In this document: in pieces, positions 23,137 through 32,059 of the stretch | Position numbering within the stretch: position 1 is the stretch's first letter | Layout: every line of letters begins with the position of its first letter | Assembly (NCBI GenBank): GCA_050486105.1 | Contig: JBJHCR010000015.1 | Span: 1-39,591 of the forward strand | DNA length: 39,591 nt | Source of the DNA: JAEXNA01 sp050486105 | GTDB taxonomy: Bacteria > Vulcanimicrobiota > Xenobia > Xenobiales > JADMJV01 | Reading direction: 5' to 3' | Program-made: the position numbers and the translations under genes | Notes under the pieces: model-generated | What the model was told of the DNA's origin: nothing | The model's input: only the letters and a program-made list of their open reading frames with translations | The model's database searches: none

Positions 23137-24834
23137 TCAGGAGCCCAGCCAGCTGCGACCAAAGATCAGCCAGACCACCAGCACTCCATAGCCCACGCTA
23201 AGCACCAAGGGCAGAGTGAAGCGTATTTCGCTTGAACGGATCCAGCGCTCCCAAACCCCATAGGCTGAAAGGAACAAATAGATGCAGATGACCAAGTGAG
23301 TCGGTAGGGCCCATTGCAGAATGTTGCTCAACTCTAGGGGCGAAAAGTCAGGGTGATAGATCAGGGGAAACAGCTTGGTTTGCAGGTTCCACAAGACCAG
23401 GAGCCCCAGGGAGGGCAGCAAAAGGGCCAAGGCCAAGAGCCCGCCGAACCGCCGCTGCCGATACGGAGCAAAATAACGAAAAAACTTGGTCGTCACCAGG
23501 GGTGCGATGAAAATGAGCGCCGCCCAAACCAATTGCAGACTTTCTGCGGTAGGGATGACTTCCAGTTGATGAAGCCCCAGGCCTCCGCTGCGAAAACTGA
23601 CATCGGTGAACCCCTGTAGCACCATCTGATACTCTTCCGGAAAGAGCTTCTGGATCCGCTTATCGAGACCGCTCAAAGACAGCACATAGACCACCAGAAA
23701 ATACAAACAAGCCAGCATCGAGGGCAAAAGCAGAAGGAATGCAGCCTGATGGTCTCTCAAGAGTTCCGTTCTCGACGTCGGGAAAAGACTTTGCAGTGAG
23801 ATGATTTTGGTTTCTTTGGAGGTCTTAACCGCTAGGTGCCCAGCCGGGTTCGGAAAGGCCACCGGAGGCATCCAATAGGTGATGACACATTTGTCCCCGG
23901 CCAAATGAGTCTTGGAGAGGAAAAGGAGAGGATTCGAGCTTTCCAAACGTCCGTCCAGAATTTTTTCATTGAACCAAGAGAGGGTCAACTGCCCGCACAA
24001 ACCCAACACCCCATTACGGTTTTTCCCGTATCCTAGGTATTTCTTCTTGACTACCAGTCGATTCTGGCTTTCGAAGCGAGAGACCGGAGCCGACGAAAGC
24101 TCCAACTCTTCCTCCTCATCCTCATCCTCCGAAGAGCTCAAGTCCGCTTTCGTCGTATGGGCGTCCTCGGTCGGTTTGGAAGGTCTCGCCGGTATGGACT
24201 CTTCAGTTTCCCTTCTATTTGCCCCGACCAAGGTCTCTTCCGACAGCACTTCGACCACCTCGCTCAAGGTGATTCCCTGGTTGAGCGCTATTTCTCCAAG
24301 CTCCTCGGTCTGTTCGATAGCTGGTGGGCGCTTCGTTTCCACGTCCAAGACCGGAACATCGATCTTTTGGCACTGCCCCGTTGGGTCCCGATAACTGCGC
24401 ACACTCTGACCATCCTCGGTGAATTCGAGAGCCTCATAGAAGGACACGGAAGCAAGCAGATAGGAATTGAGTTCAGACAAGGAAAGCGTGCCCTCCTCCA
24501 GTTCTTCCCCAGAAACGGCCCAAGCCCAAAAAAGTTGACCCCAAGAAGTCTGCTCACCTTCGTCGAGAAACAGCCCCCTCAATAATCCTGGCTCGTCTTC
24601 CAAGAGCTCCAGGAGGTCTCCGTAGGCCAAGTCCTTCCAATCTGAAAGATGAAGGTCGAGTACCTCTCGAGTGAGCTGAAATGAGCCTACCAAGAAAGTA
24701 GACACAGCCTGCTCGTCGAGTCCATTTCCATTCTGCAAAGTCAACTCCAAGGTCCTCAGAGAGGCCTTTTGCAGCGAAGTGAGGTGAGGGGAGTAGGGCC
24801 CTAATGCTTGGTCTTTCGATTCCTCCTCGGTCAA
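23137..24834 (-). CDS. Unknown protein with acidic linker and C-terminal membrane domain
   Basis: A 565-residue protein I do not recognise. Residues 1-150 are a soluble, Leu- and acid-rich helical domain (SLQKASLRTLELTLQNGNGL; YGDLLELLEDEPGLLRGLFL). Residues ~210-245 are a very acidic low-complexity linker (SSSEDEDEEEELELSS). A beta-rich stretch follows (KKKYLGYGKNRNGVLGLCGQ; CVITYWMPPVAFPNPAG). The C-terminal part has about five hydrophobic helices (LLLLPSMLACLYFLVVYVL; LVWAALIFIAPLVTT; GLLALALLLPSLGLLVLW; HLVICIYLFLSAYGVW; LPLVLSVGYGVLVVWLIFG). The start overlaps the stop of the Na/Pi-cotransporter-like gene by 4 bp. It is the last of three tightly coupled minus-strand genes and is probably part of one membrane complex. 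Confidence 0.75.
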   Translation of the reverse strand: MTEEESKDQALGPYSPHLTSLQKASLRTLELTLQNGNGLDEQAVSTFLVGSFQLTREVLDLHLSDWKDLAYGDLLELLEDEPGLLRGLFLDEGEQTSWGQLFWAWAVSGEELEEGTLSLSELNSYLLASVSFYEALEFTEDGQSVRSYRDPTGQCQKIDVPVLDVETKRPPAIEQTEELGEIALNQGITLSEVVEVLSEETLVGANRRETEESIPARPSKPTEDAHTTKADLSSSEDEDEEEELELSSAPVSRFESQNRLVVKKKYLGYGKNRNGVLGLCGQLTLSWFNEKILDGRLESSNPLLFLSKTHLAGDKCVITYWMPPVAFPNPAGHLAVKTSKETKIISLQSLFPTSRTELLRDHQAAFLLLLPSMLACLYFLVVYVLSLSGLDKRIQKLFPEEYQMVLQGFTDVSFRSGGLGLHQLEVIPTAESLQLVWAALIFIAPLVTTKFFRYFAPYRQRRFGGLLALALLLPSLGLLVLWNLQTKLFPLIYHPDFSPLELSNILQWALPTHLVICIYLFLSAYGVWERWIRSSEIRFTLPLVLSVGYGVLVVWLIFGRSWLGS

Positions 24835-26477
24835 GGTGCGGGATCCTTTCGGAGTTGCAAGCGACGCTGCAATACCTGACCAAGGTCGGAACTGATCAGT
24901 CTAAGGTAGCCTACAGTCTCCACCAGCCAGGTGGAATAGCCTTGATACTCCACTCCCAACCTGGCGTTCAGGACGAGGACTGACTCCTCTAGAGCCACCA
25001 CCTCCTTCTGACTGGCTTCCTGGTGAGACTCGACTCCCTGCTCCGACGAGTCATCCCCTTGGATTTTCTGGGTCAGCAAGACTTCGAACCAGAGCTCATC
25101 AAGCAAGCCTTTGAAGTGCTGGAGACCGTCCTTAATCTCCGAAGGAAGGACAAATTTCTTGCCCAGACCTTTCTCGTAGTGATCCTCTAAGCGAAACAGC
25201 GTCCGGTTTAAGGCCCCATAGAACTCCAGCAAAGATAGCAGAACGATTCCCTCGGGGTACTCCCCCCTCCGATGCCGGTCTATGGACAACAACAGATCGT
25301 GAATGGTGAACTTGAGAGAGCGGAAATTTCGCTCCCGAAGAGCCCGCTGTTCAAAAGGGTCTTTGGCTTCACCTGAAGCCAGGCGCTTGAGAACCCGGTC
25401 GTAATTGGCTTTCACTTCTAACTCCAGCAGTTTCAGTTGGCTCTCGAGTTCCAAAGCGGCCTGCTTTGCATCTTGGGCCAGCATTCGTCGTACCGGCTTG
25501 GCCAGGCCGCCTGAACGATAGTGATGATCGGGCCAACGGATGGCCAAAAGCCTCAAGAGCGGGTCTGCGAGCAAACCGAAGACCAAGCTGTTGATCAGAT
25601 TAAAAATAAGCTGGGCGGTAGCCAATTCTACCAACAAGGATGGTGCTTTGGCGAAAAATCCTAGGGTCCGTTCCACGATTTCTAAAAAGGTGGGAAACAA
25701 GAATAAAGTTCCCACCACCCCGACCAACTTGGTAAAGACGTAGGCCCAAGCCAACCGTTTAGCCAAGACGTTTGCCCTGAAAGACAGCAGCACCACCGCC
25801 AAGGTGAGTCCGAGATTTGCTCCTAAAAAAAGCGCAATCCCGGTAGCTAAGGTCAATTGCTGAGGGTCGCCGACTTCCAAAAGCAAGCTCAACGGGGCTG
25901 AGGCCGACTGAAGCACCACTCCTAGGATATTCCCAAGGGCAAAGAATCCGAGTTGCTCGGTGAGGTTCTCGCTGCCCGACGAATGGTTCACTGCCTGACT
26001 CAAGAGTTCCCCATAGGCGTCGGACACGCCAAAATATAGGGTCTGCAGACCCAGGAGCGCCAGTCCCACACTCAAGAGAGCGGTGGAAATTTCTTGCCAG
26101 TGCTCCGAACGGGTGGCCAACAGTCCAATGAGGCCAAGGGTTAGCAGTAGCGGTCCGAGATGCCAGCCGGTCACGACCAACCAAAGCATGACGGTGGTTC
26201 CCGCTGAAGCCCCAAGCATGGCGAAAAATGCCGAGCGCAGTGAGATGAATCCGATCTCGGTCAGGGCCATAAGGCCGATCACCGTCACGTTCCCCGACTG
26301 CCCAAAAACCGTCCCTAGGGCTCCGAGACACCAGGATGTCAACGGATTGGAAAAGGCCTTCTGCAGGCGCGGCCGGACCCGAGAGGAGGCGAAACTTTCG
26401 AAACTTCGAAAAAGCGTCCTCAAGCCATAGAGAAACAGGCCCAAGCCGGTGAGTATGGCAAGGTGGGCCTCGGTCAC
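24831..26477 (-). CDS. Na/Pi-cotransporter family protein with C-terminal PhoU-like domain
   Basis: A 548-residue protein. Residues 1-320 hold eight or more hydrophobic segments with the two inverted Na/Pi repeats. The repeat motifs, normally QSSSA, are FGQSGNVTVIGLMALTEIGF in the first copy and VLQSASAPLSLLLEVG in the second, so the first site has changed. Residues ~340-540 are helical and PhoU-like (AKQAALELESQLKLLELEVK; LRERNFRSLKFTIHDLLLSI). Family members import phosphate or other anions with Na+. It is flanked by two unknown membrane proteins with 4-bp overlaps at both ends. That coupling, and the altered first motif, argue for a specialised role, perhaps sensing rather than transport. 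Confidence 0.88.
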   Translation of the reverse strand: MTEAHLAILTGLGLFLYGLRTLFRSFESFASSRVRPRLQKAFSNPLTSWCLGALGTVFGQSGNVTVIGLMALTEIGFISLRSAFFAMLGASAGTTVMLWLVVTGWHLGPLLLTLGLIGLLATRSEHWQEISTALLSVGLALLGLQTLYFGVSDAYGELLSQAVNHSSGSENLTEQLGFFALGNILGVVLQSASAPLSLLLEVGDPQQLTLATGIALFLGANLGLTLAVVLLSFRANVLAKRLAWAYVFTKLVGVVGTLFLFPTFLEIVERTLGFFAKAPSLLVELATAQLIFNLINSLVFGLLADPLLRLLAIRWPDHHYRSGGLAKPVRRMLAQDAKQAALELESQLKLLELEVKANYDRVLKRLASGEAKDPFEQRALRERNFRSLKFTIHDLLLSIDRHRRGEYPEGIVLLSLLEFYGALNRTLFRLEDHYEKGLGKKFVLPSEIKDGLQHFKGLLDELWFEVLLTQKIQGDDSSEQGVESHQEASQKEVVALEESVLVLNARLGVEYQGYSTWLVETVGYLRLISSDLGQVLQRRLQLRKDPAP

Positions 26478-28210
26478 TGCTTCTTCTCTCGGTAGGCAAA
26501 TCGGCCCGCTGGGATGACCCGCTCTAGTCGGACGATGCCGTTTTTGTTGAACACCACACGAAACTTCTCGTAGTCCACTCTGACCTTCCTCGGTTCGGTG
26601 CCAAGGACCGTTTCGTATCTAAAGATGGCGTTGAGATGGTACACCTTCGGGGCTTGAACCGACTTCCCCGAAGTCGATTGACCGTAAAATCGAACCGGAA
26701 TAGTGGGGTCACCAAGCTTGTTCAAAAAAGGACTGATATCCAGGCGAACCACGTTCTTCAAGAGCGGAAAAAGCTTTCCGTGAGTCTCGGAACCCAAATG
26801 GAAGTCGAACCTGCGGGCCAGATGCAGCACGTGTTCTCGACGAACAGGGTCGGTGGTCTTTCGCTGGCTGAGGGTTCTCAGATACTCGACATCAGGGGGA
26901 ACGTCCTTGAGGAATCGGAAGTACTCGCTGGCCACCCCGAGGTCCCTTCGTTCGGAAGCACCTTCGGCCGTGACACTCTGATGAGCCAGGATATGCCTCT
27001 GGTCTGGCAACTTTTCTCGGAGGCGGCTATTGAAGTACTCCTTGGTCAGGTCTTTCACTCGATCTTTGAAGATATAGGCAACCACCGCCACCCCGATCAA
27101 AAACGCCAAGCGCAATCCGGAATCATTTCCAGTGAGATATTGTAGACGCTGATGTTCAGCCAGGCCGGCCACGGTAGCTGCCAGCCCGGCCCCGATAGCC
27201 GCAGCGTAGTTGCGATACAGGGTGTCCTTTTTGGCCGAGCGGAGCTGCAAGAAGAGAGCTTCTCCCAGAAACTTTTTCAGCAAACCCAACCGATAAGTGT
27301 AGAGTTCAAAAGTGCGGCTCTCTTGTTCACCTCGCTCCAAGACCAGGAGTCCGTGCTTCTCCCGGTAGGAAATCTCCTTTGCGAGCAAGGTTTTCAGCTC
27401 TTCTGCGTGCTCGGGCAAGGCCTCCACCGCCCGAATAAGCACGATCTCAGCGCGATAACTGAGGTACTCATCGGTGAGAAAAAAGGCCCGCTGCACTTCT
27501 TCATCAACCAATACGCTGCCGGCTCGTATCGGCTTCAGATAACGCATTCGAATGGTCCACATCAGTTCGATCCGGTGGATGAGAGCTTCAGCCGCGGCTC
27601 GTCGATACTCGGGCTTGCTCTCCTTCTTCTTTTTGGGAAGTCCGGACTTGATCTTCTTCAGATCCGTGTACAAAAAATTCCCAAATAGTCGGGCATCCTG
27701 CACTACCTTGGGGCCCAACCTATTGCGTTCAAGAGAACACAAATGCTCTCGAAAATAGGCCTCGGCGGAATCGAATCGAAGCTTGTCCGGGGGCAGAATT
27801 CTCAGATGATGAAACTGTGGGGCTCTTACGCGATAATAGCTGGTCCAATGCCGAAAAAACTCGTCTCCATTGAAGTTGGATGAATTCAGACCAACCGAAA
27901 AAGGAACATAAAGGTAAAGATCGATCTTGAAGCGCCGATCGGTCTCTTCTGATTGCGTAGGACGAAGATCGAAGGTGATGTTGCTCTCCACCTGAAGCCG
28001 ATCATGAATCGAATGACGAATCTTCAGTTCAGACCGCTCTTGCCCTGGTTCGGTGAGATCCCCGACTTGAGGATGGGCGGGAGCCGCAAGCTCCTCTGGT
28101 GGCTCTCCATACTCAATCTCACCGAGGCGATGGGGCCGGTCCTCTGCGGCAGATTCAAGAGCAGCGAGCGCTCCTTCAATATCAAAATTCTCCTGGTTTG
28201 TGCTAGTCAG
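26474..28210 (-). CDS. Conserved-looking unknown membrane protein, first gene of Na/Pi operon
   Basis: A 505-residue frame from GTG 27991 is annotated easily, but coding clearly continues upstream: QERSELKIRHSIHDRLQVES leads straight into NITFDLRPTQSEETDRRF. The frame is open to a TAG near 28228 and contains no ATG, GTG or TTG. A CTG at 28210 sits 5 nt after GGAG, the best start by Shine-Dalgarno spacing, giving ~578 residues with an acidic N-terminal tail. The body is basic and largely soluble (YLYVPFSVGLNSSNFNGDEF; KSGLPKKKKESKPEYRRAAA), with two hydrophobic segments in the middle (AAAIGAGLAATVAGLAEHQ; RLAFLIGVAVVAYIFKDRV). The C-terminal domain is beta-rich. No family name known to me. It overlaps the next gene by 4 bp. 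Confidence 0.7.
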   Translation of the reverse strand: MTSTNQENFDIEGALAALESAAEDRPHRLGEIEYGEPPEELAAPAHPQVGDLTEPGQERSELKIRHSIHDRLQVESNITFDLRPTQSEETDRRFKIDLYLYVPFSVGLNSSNFNGDEFFRHWTSYYRVRAPQFHHLRILPPDKLRFDSAEAYFREHLCSLERNRLGPKVVQDARLFGNFLYTDLKKIKSGLPKKKKESKPEYRRAAAEALIHRIELMWTIRMRYLKPIRAGSVLVDEEVQRAFFLTDEYLSYRAEIVLIRAVEALPEHAEELKTLLAKEISYREKHGLLVLERGEQESRTFELYTYRLGLLKKFLGEALFLQLRSAKKDTLYRNYAAAIGAGLAATVAGLAEHQRLQYLTGNDSGLRLAFLIGVAVVAYIFKDRVKDLTKEYFNSRLREKLPDQRHILAHQSVTAEGASERRDLGVASEYFRFLKDVPPDVEYLRTLSQRKTTDPVRREHVLHLARRFDFHLGSETHGKLFPLLKNVVRLDISPFLNKLGDPTIPVRFYGQSTSGKSVQAPKVYHLNAIFRYETVLGTEPRKVRVDYEKFRVVFNKNGIVRLERVIPAGRFAYREKKQ

Positions 28211-28388
28211 TTCTGCTCCTTTGTGAACACCCTATCTTTATTATGTTCTTCCACCAGGCTCGAGTTTCCCTGGAGGTAACGCACACTTTCGCGCAAAATC
28301 CTGAAGTGATGATCTGCAAAGAGTGAATGAGCCGGGATTTCCAAGTGTCTGGACCAGGAGTGAAGGAGCCGACGCCTAACCCTGCCCT

Positions 28389-30446
28389 ATGTCCAACCGA
28401 TTGAAGAACAGCAGCAGCCCTTACCTTCAGGCCCATGCCGAAAACCCCATTGATTGGTATCCCTGGGGTCCCGAGGCACTCCAAAAAGCCAAAGACGAAG
28501 ACAAGCCCATTTTTCTTTCCATAGGCTACTCGGCCTGCCACTGGTGTCACGTCATGGAGAAAGAGTCCTTCTCGAGTCCCAAGACGGCAGAGATCCTCAA
28601 CGAGTTGTTCGTTAGCATCAAGGTCGATCGGGAGGAACGTCCGGATATCGACAAGATCTCCATGCAATCGGTGCTGATGATGACCGGGCGTGGGGGTTGG
28701 CCCCTAACCGTCTGGCTGACTCCGGAACTCAAGCCTTTCTATGGGGGAACCTATTTCCCCGATCGCCCCCAACCGGGGACGGCATCCTTGGCCCAATTGT
28801 TGCTGTCCATCGCCCACTCCTGGAAGAACCAACGAGACCAGATCTTGGCCTCGGCCGATAAGCTCCAACAGGCCCTAGTGCAGTTGGAGCAGATCGCTGT
28901 CACCGAAGAAGATCAACCCACCGATGACAGTGAAGTCTGGCTGGAAAAGGCGCTTGAAGGCTGCCATGAACGCTATGACGAGCGCAACGGGGGCTTTGGC
29001 TACATGCCAAAGTTTCCTCAGCCGATGTTGTTGCGCTTTCTCTTGCTTCACTCTCTGGAGTTCGACGATGGAGAGCTTTTCGAATTGGTGGATCACAGTG
29101 CCGAGGCCATGGCTCGAGGAGGACTCTTCGACCAATTGGGTGGGGGCTTTCATCGTTACTGTATTGATGCCGGGTGGACCGTGCCCCACTTTGAGAAGAT
29201 GCTCTATGACAACGCTCTGATGCTCGATTTCTACGCTGAATTATATGGGGCCACTAGGAAACCGCTCTATCGCTGGGTCTGCGAAACCCTGATCGCCTGG
29301 CTGCAAAGAGAAATGCGTCTTGAAGACGGAGGGTATGCCGCCTCTCAAGATGCTGACACCGACCAGGGAGAAGGAAGCACCTTCCGCTGGACCCCTCAAG
29401 ACCTCGAGGGGATCCTGGAAAAAAACGAGCAACAGATCTTTCGCGCCTTCTACGAGGTTACCGAGAACGGAAACTTCGCCGACGGCAGCACGGTGCTGAG
29501 CCAAAGGCAAACTCTGTCGCGCTGTGCCAAAAGTCTGGGTTGGGACTTTGAGCTGGCGGTCTCGGTGTTGGGCAAGGCCAAAGAGAAGGCTTTTGAAGCT
29601 CGCCTGGCACGTCCCCAGCCGGCCCGAGACGACAAGCTCATAGCAGGTTGGAACGGCTTGCTCCTCAGTGGCCTCTGCCGGGCTGCTCGGCATTTAGATT
29701 CCCCAGACCTTCTCAAGACGACTTGTGAGCTGGGTTCGATCTTGGCCACAGAATTTGGCACCCCGGGCCCCCAAGGAGAGGTGCACAGATACAAGATCGG
29801 TGGGCAAACTCAGGGGCGGGCCACCTCCGAAGACTTGGGGAGTCTGGTGCTAGGGTTCTTCGACCTTTACGAACTCACCCTCGAAGATCAGTGGATGACC
29901 GCCGCCCTCAGGCTCTTTCAAGTGCTGCAAAACCACTTCTGGGATCCGGACACCCACCTCACAGCCCTGACTTCACCACTTCAAGATGACCTGCCCCACC
30001 GACCCTTCAGTTTCGAGGACAACGCTACCCCATCGGGTCACTCCCTCTTCCTGGAATGCTGCCGCCGCCATCATCAGTTCACGGGCTCGCAAAGTTCAGC
30101 GGACCTCCTCAAGAACGGACTGGAAGCCATTCGACCGCTACTGGAACGGGCGCCCACAGGTCTAGGGCTCGCCTTGCAAACCACCCATCTGTCCGCTCTC
30201 ACCCCTCAACATCTGTTGCTGACGGTGGACCGCTCCCAGGCCCCGACCTTCCTCCAGGTTTTGCAGCAGAAAGTGTTGCCTGGTTTGACCGTTCTCCACT
30301 CCGCTACTCCGGGCATAGACCCGACGCTGACGGAGGGACGAGTGGAGGGCTTTGCTTATCTTTGCCTAGACCAAGCTTGCCAGCCCCCGGCAGCCACTCC
30401 GGAAGAGTTGGTCGAGCGCTTCGAGCAAGCCCTGCAAACGGCCTAA
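28389..30446 (+). CDS. YyaL/DUF255 thioredoxin-domain protein
   Basis: A 685-residue protein. The N-terminus MSNRLKNSSSPYLQAHAENP and the thioredoxin-like domain with SACHWCHVMEKESF (Cys50, Cys53) are diagnostic of the YyaL/SSP411 family (DUF255), followed by the (alpha/alpha)6-barrel region typical of N-acylglucosamine epimerase-like folds (VPHFEKMLYDNALMLDFYAE; KLIAGWNGLLLSGLCRAARH). Members are widespread cytoplasmic proteins of uncertain catalytic role. Length is normal. The ATG has no clear ribosome site. It is divergent from the unknown membrane operon; its TAA lies at the exact border of a MITE-like element (30447-30616). Confidence 0.93.
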   Translation: MSNRLKNSSSPYLQAHAENPIDWYPWGPEALQKAKDEDKPIFLSIGYSACHWCHVMEKESFSSPKTAEILNELFVSIKVDREERPDIDKISMQSVLMMTGRGGWPLTVWLTPELKPFYGGTYFPDRPQPGTASLAQLLLSIAHSWKNQRDQILASADKLQQALVQLEQIAVTEEDQPTDDSEVWLEKALEGCHERYDERNGGFGYMPKFPQPMLLRFLLLHSLEFDDGELFELVDHSAEAMARGGLFDQLGGGFHRYCIDAGWTVPHFEKMLYDNALMLDFYAELYGATRKPLYRWVCETLIAWLQREMRLEDGGYAASQDADTDQGEGSTFRWTPQDLEGILEKNEQQIFRAFYEVTENGNFADGSTVLSQRQTLSRCAKSLGWDFELAVSVLGKAKEKAFEARLARPQPARDDKLIAGWNGLLLSGLCRAARHLDSPDLLKTTCELGSILATEFGTPGPQGEVHRYKIGGQTQGRATSEDLGSLVLGFFDLYELTLEDQWMTAALRLFQVLQNHFWDPDTHLTALTSPLQDDLPHRPFSFEDNATPSGHSLFLECCRRHHQFTGSQSSADLLKNGLEAIRPLLERAPTGLGLALQTTHLSALTPQHLLLTVDRSQAPTFLQVLQQKVLPGLTVLHSATPGIDPTLTEGRVEGFAYLCLDQACQPPAATPEELVERFEQALQTA

Positions 30447-30616
30447 GGATCTGGCCAGGAAGTACTTCCCGATTTGAAGCACGGATCCATCCCGGCTGGC
30501 TTCGTTGCTTTCTCCTTAGTTGTGTCGAACAAACCGCGTCAAAAGCGCCTTGCCACACCCACGGGGACGCCGGGGCCACCGCACTCGAAACTAGGAAGTA
30601 CTTTCTGGCCAGATCC
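30447..30616. mobile_element. MITE-like element, family A, 170 bp, between convergent genes
   Basis: Starts GGATCTGGCCAGGAAGTACT (30447) and ends with its inverted complement (30594-30616), 22 of 23 positions matching. Weaker inverted similarity continues inward for about 15 bp. CTAAG flanks both sides (30443-30447 and 30616-30620), which fits a YTAR-type target duplication of IS5-like elements. No coding capacity. It supplies or abuts the stop codons of both neighbouring convergent genes and would also fold as a bidirectional terminator. A second, diverged copy begins at 39516 and shares the internal TGGCAAGGCG. Confidence 0.7.
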
Positions 30617-32010
30617 TAAGAATAGCTGTGGCGCGCCTCCATGGCGAAGCGGAAGATCTCCTCGTAGCGCTCGGCCGAGCGGTCCCAGGAGAAATCCTCA
30701 CGCATAGCGCGCTTGACGGCATCGGTCCAAAGGTAGCTGTCCCGGAAATCGTGGAGAGCGTGCCCCAGAGCTCCAAGCATGGAACTCTTGTCGTAAGGGC
30801 CGAAGAGATACCCTGTCCAGCCATCCTGACTGCGATGCCTGATGGTGTCCACCAGGCCTCCGGTGGCCCGAGCCACGGGGATTGTGCCATACCGCATGGC
30901 GATCAACTGAGACAACCCACAAGGTTCAAAATTGGACGGCATAAGAAAGATGTCCGAGCCGGCATATACCTGACGGGCTAGGTCCCCATTGAAGCCGATA
31001 AAGCTACCCACTCGGTCTCCGTGATGAGCAGTCCAGCGGTGGATTTCGTCTTCGTAGCTCTGATACCCTGAACCCAAAATCATAACTTGAGCCGAGGTGA
31101 GAGAGATCAACTCGGGCAGAGCATCCAGAATGAGTCGAATTCCTTTCTGAGAATCCAAACGTGAGACGACCCCGATGAGGGGCACATCTTCGCGCACCGG
31201 AAGCCCTACCTTGGCTTGCAGAGCTTTCTTGCAATCCAATTTCCCCAAAGGCTGATCTGCAGAAAAGTTTGCCGCCAGGGCTTTGTCGGTGGCAGGGTTC
31301 CAGCTGTCCTGATCTATTCCGTTGAGAATGCCCACCACCCGGTCGCCTTTGTCGCGTAAGACATTCTCTAACCCAAAACCGTAATCCGAGGTGCGGATCT
31401 CGTGGGCGTAGGTCGGTGACACCGTGGTCACGACGTCGGCAGCATAGATCGCCTGCTCCATCAAATTCAGCGGACCTTGAGCATCATAAACCCCCAACAG
31501 CGGCCATTTGGTATTGCGAACCAGGCCCTGATGAGCGATGTTGTGAATGGTAAAGACCGTACCTCCTCGGTCCGGGGCGGCCCAGTGCAAGCGAACGGCT
31601 GCGGCAGAATGCCAATCGTGGGCGTGGACCACGTCAGGCTTCCACCCCATGACTCGACAAGCTTCCAACGCCGCTCGAGCAAAAAGCACGAAGCGTTCGG
31701 CGTCATCATCGCAACCATAGGCATTGGGTCGGCTTCCGAAAAAATGTTGGTTCTCGATGAAATAGCCATCGCGAGCTTCATCGTGAAGCAGCAAACATTC
31801 TTCTCGCCTCCAGTCCATGGGCACGAGAAAATTCTCCTGCACGGTCTTCAGCTCGTATTTCAAGGGGTCGACGCTGCCATAGCGAGGCATCATCAACTTC
31901 ACATCTAGGCCCCGCGCTCGAAGCGCTTGGGGGAGAGCTCCGGCCACGTCGCCGAGGCCTCCAACTTTGATCCATGGGGTCGCCTCTGCGGCTAAAAAGA
32001 GAACGTTCAT
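30616..32010 (-). CDS. glgA: Glycogen synthase (ADP-glucose type), GT5
   Basis: About 464 residues from ATG 32010, chosen because MNVLFLAAEATPWIKVGGLGDVAGAL is the family N-terminus; the TTG at 32052 adds 14 unmatched residues. KVGGLGDV binds the nucleotide sugar. VHAHDWHSAA, TIHNIAHQG, TVSPTYAHEI, GILNGIDQDSWNP and the C-terminal FLMPSNFEPCGLSQLIAMRYGT are all GlgA hallmarks. It transfers glucose from ADP-glucose to the non-reducing end of glycogen in the cytoplasm. No other glycogen gene is next to it. The TAG stop lies in the flank of the MITE-like element, so the final residues could have been shaped by that insertion; the ending RHSYS looks complete. Confidence 0.95.
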   Translation of the reverse strand: MNVLFLAAEATPWIKVGGLGDVAGALPQALRARGLDVKLMMPRYGSVDPLKYELKTVQENFLVPMDWRREECLLLHDEARDGYFIENQHFFGSRPNAYGCDDDAERFVLFARAALEACRVMGWKPDVVHAHDWHSAAAVRLHWAAPDRGGTVFTIHNIAHQGLVRNTKWPLLGVYDAQGPLNLMEQAIYAADVVTTVSPTYAHEIRTSDYGFGLENVLRDKGDRVVGILNGIDQDSWNPATDKALAANFSADQPLGKLDCKKALQAKVGLPVREDVPLIGVVSRLDSQKGIRLILDALPELISLTSAQVMILGSGYQSYEDEIHRWTAHHGDRVGSFIGFNGDLARQVYAGSDIFLMPSNFEPCGLSQLIAMRYGTIPVARATGGLVDTIRHRSQDGWTGYLFGPYDKSSMLGALGHALHDFRDSYLWTDAVKRAMREDFSWDRSAERYEEIFRFAMEARHSYS

Positions 32011-32059
32011 ACCTTTGAGTTTGGGGTCGACGGCAACTTGCCCTCTTCCCAAGTTCGGC

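Noticed and set aside
27992..28388. 154-residue minus-strand frame 28203-28667 as a gene
   Set aside because: It overlaps the strongly supported YyaL-like gene start in antisense and has no family features.
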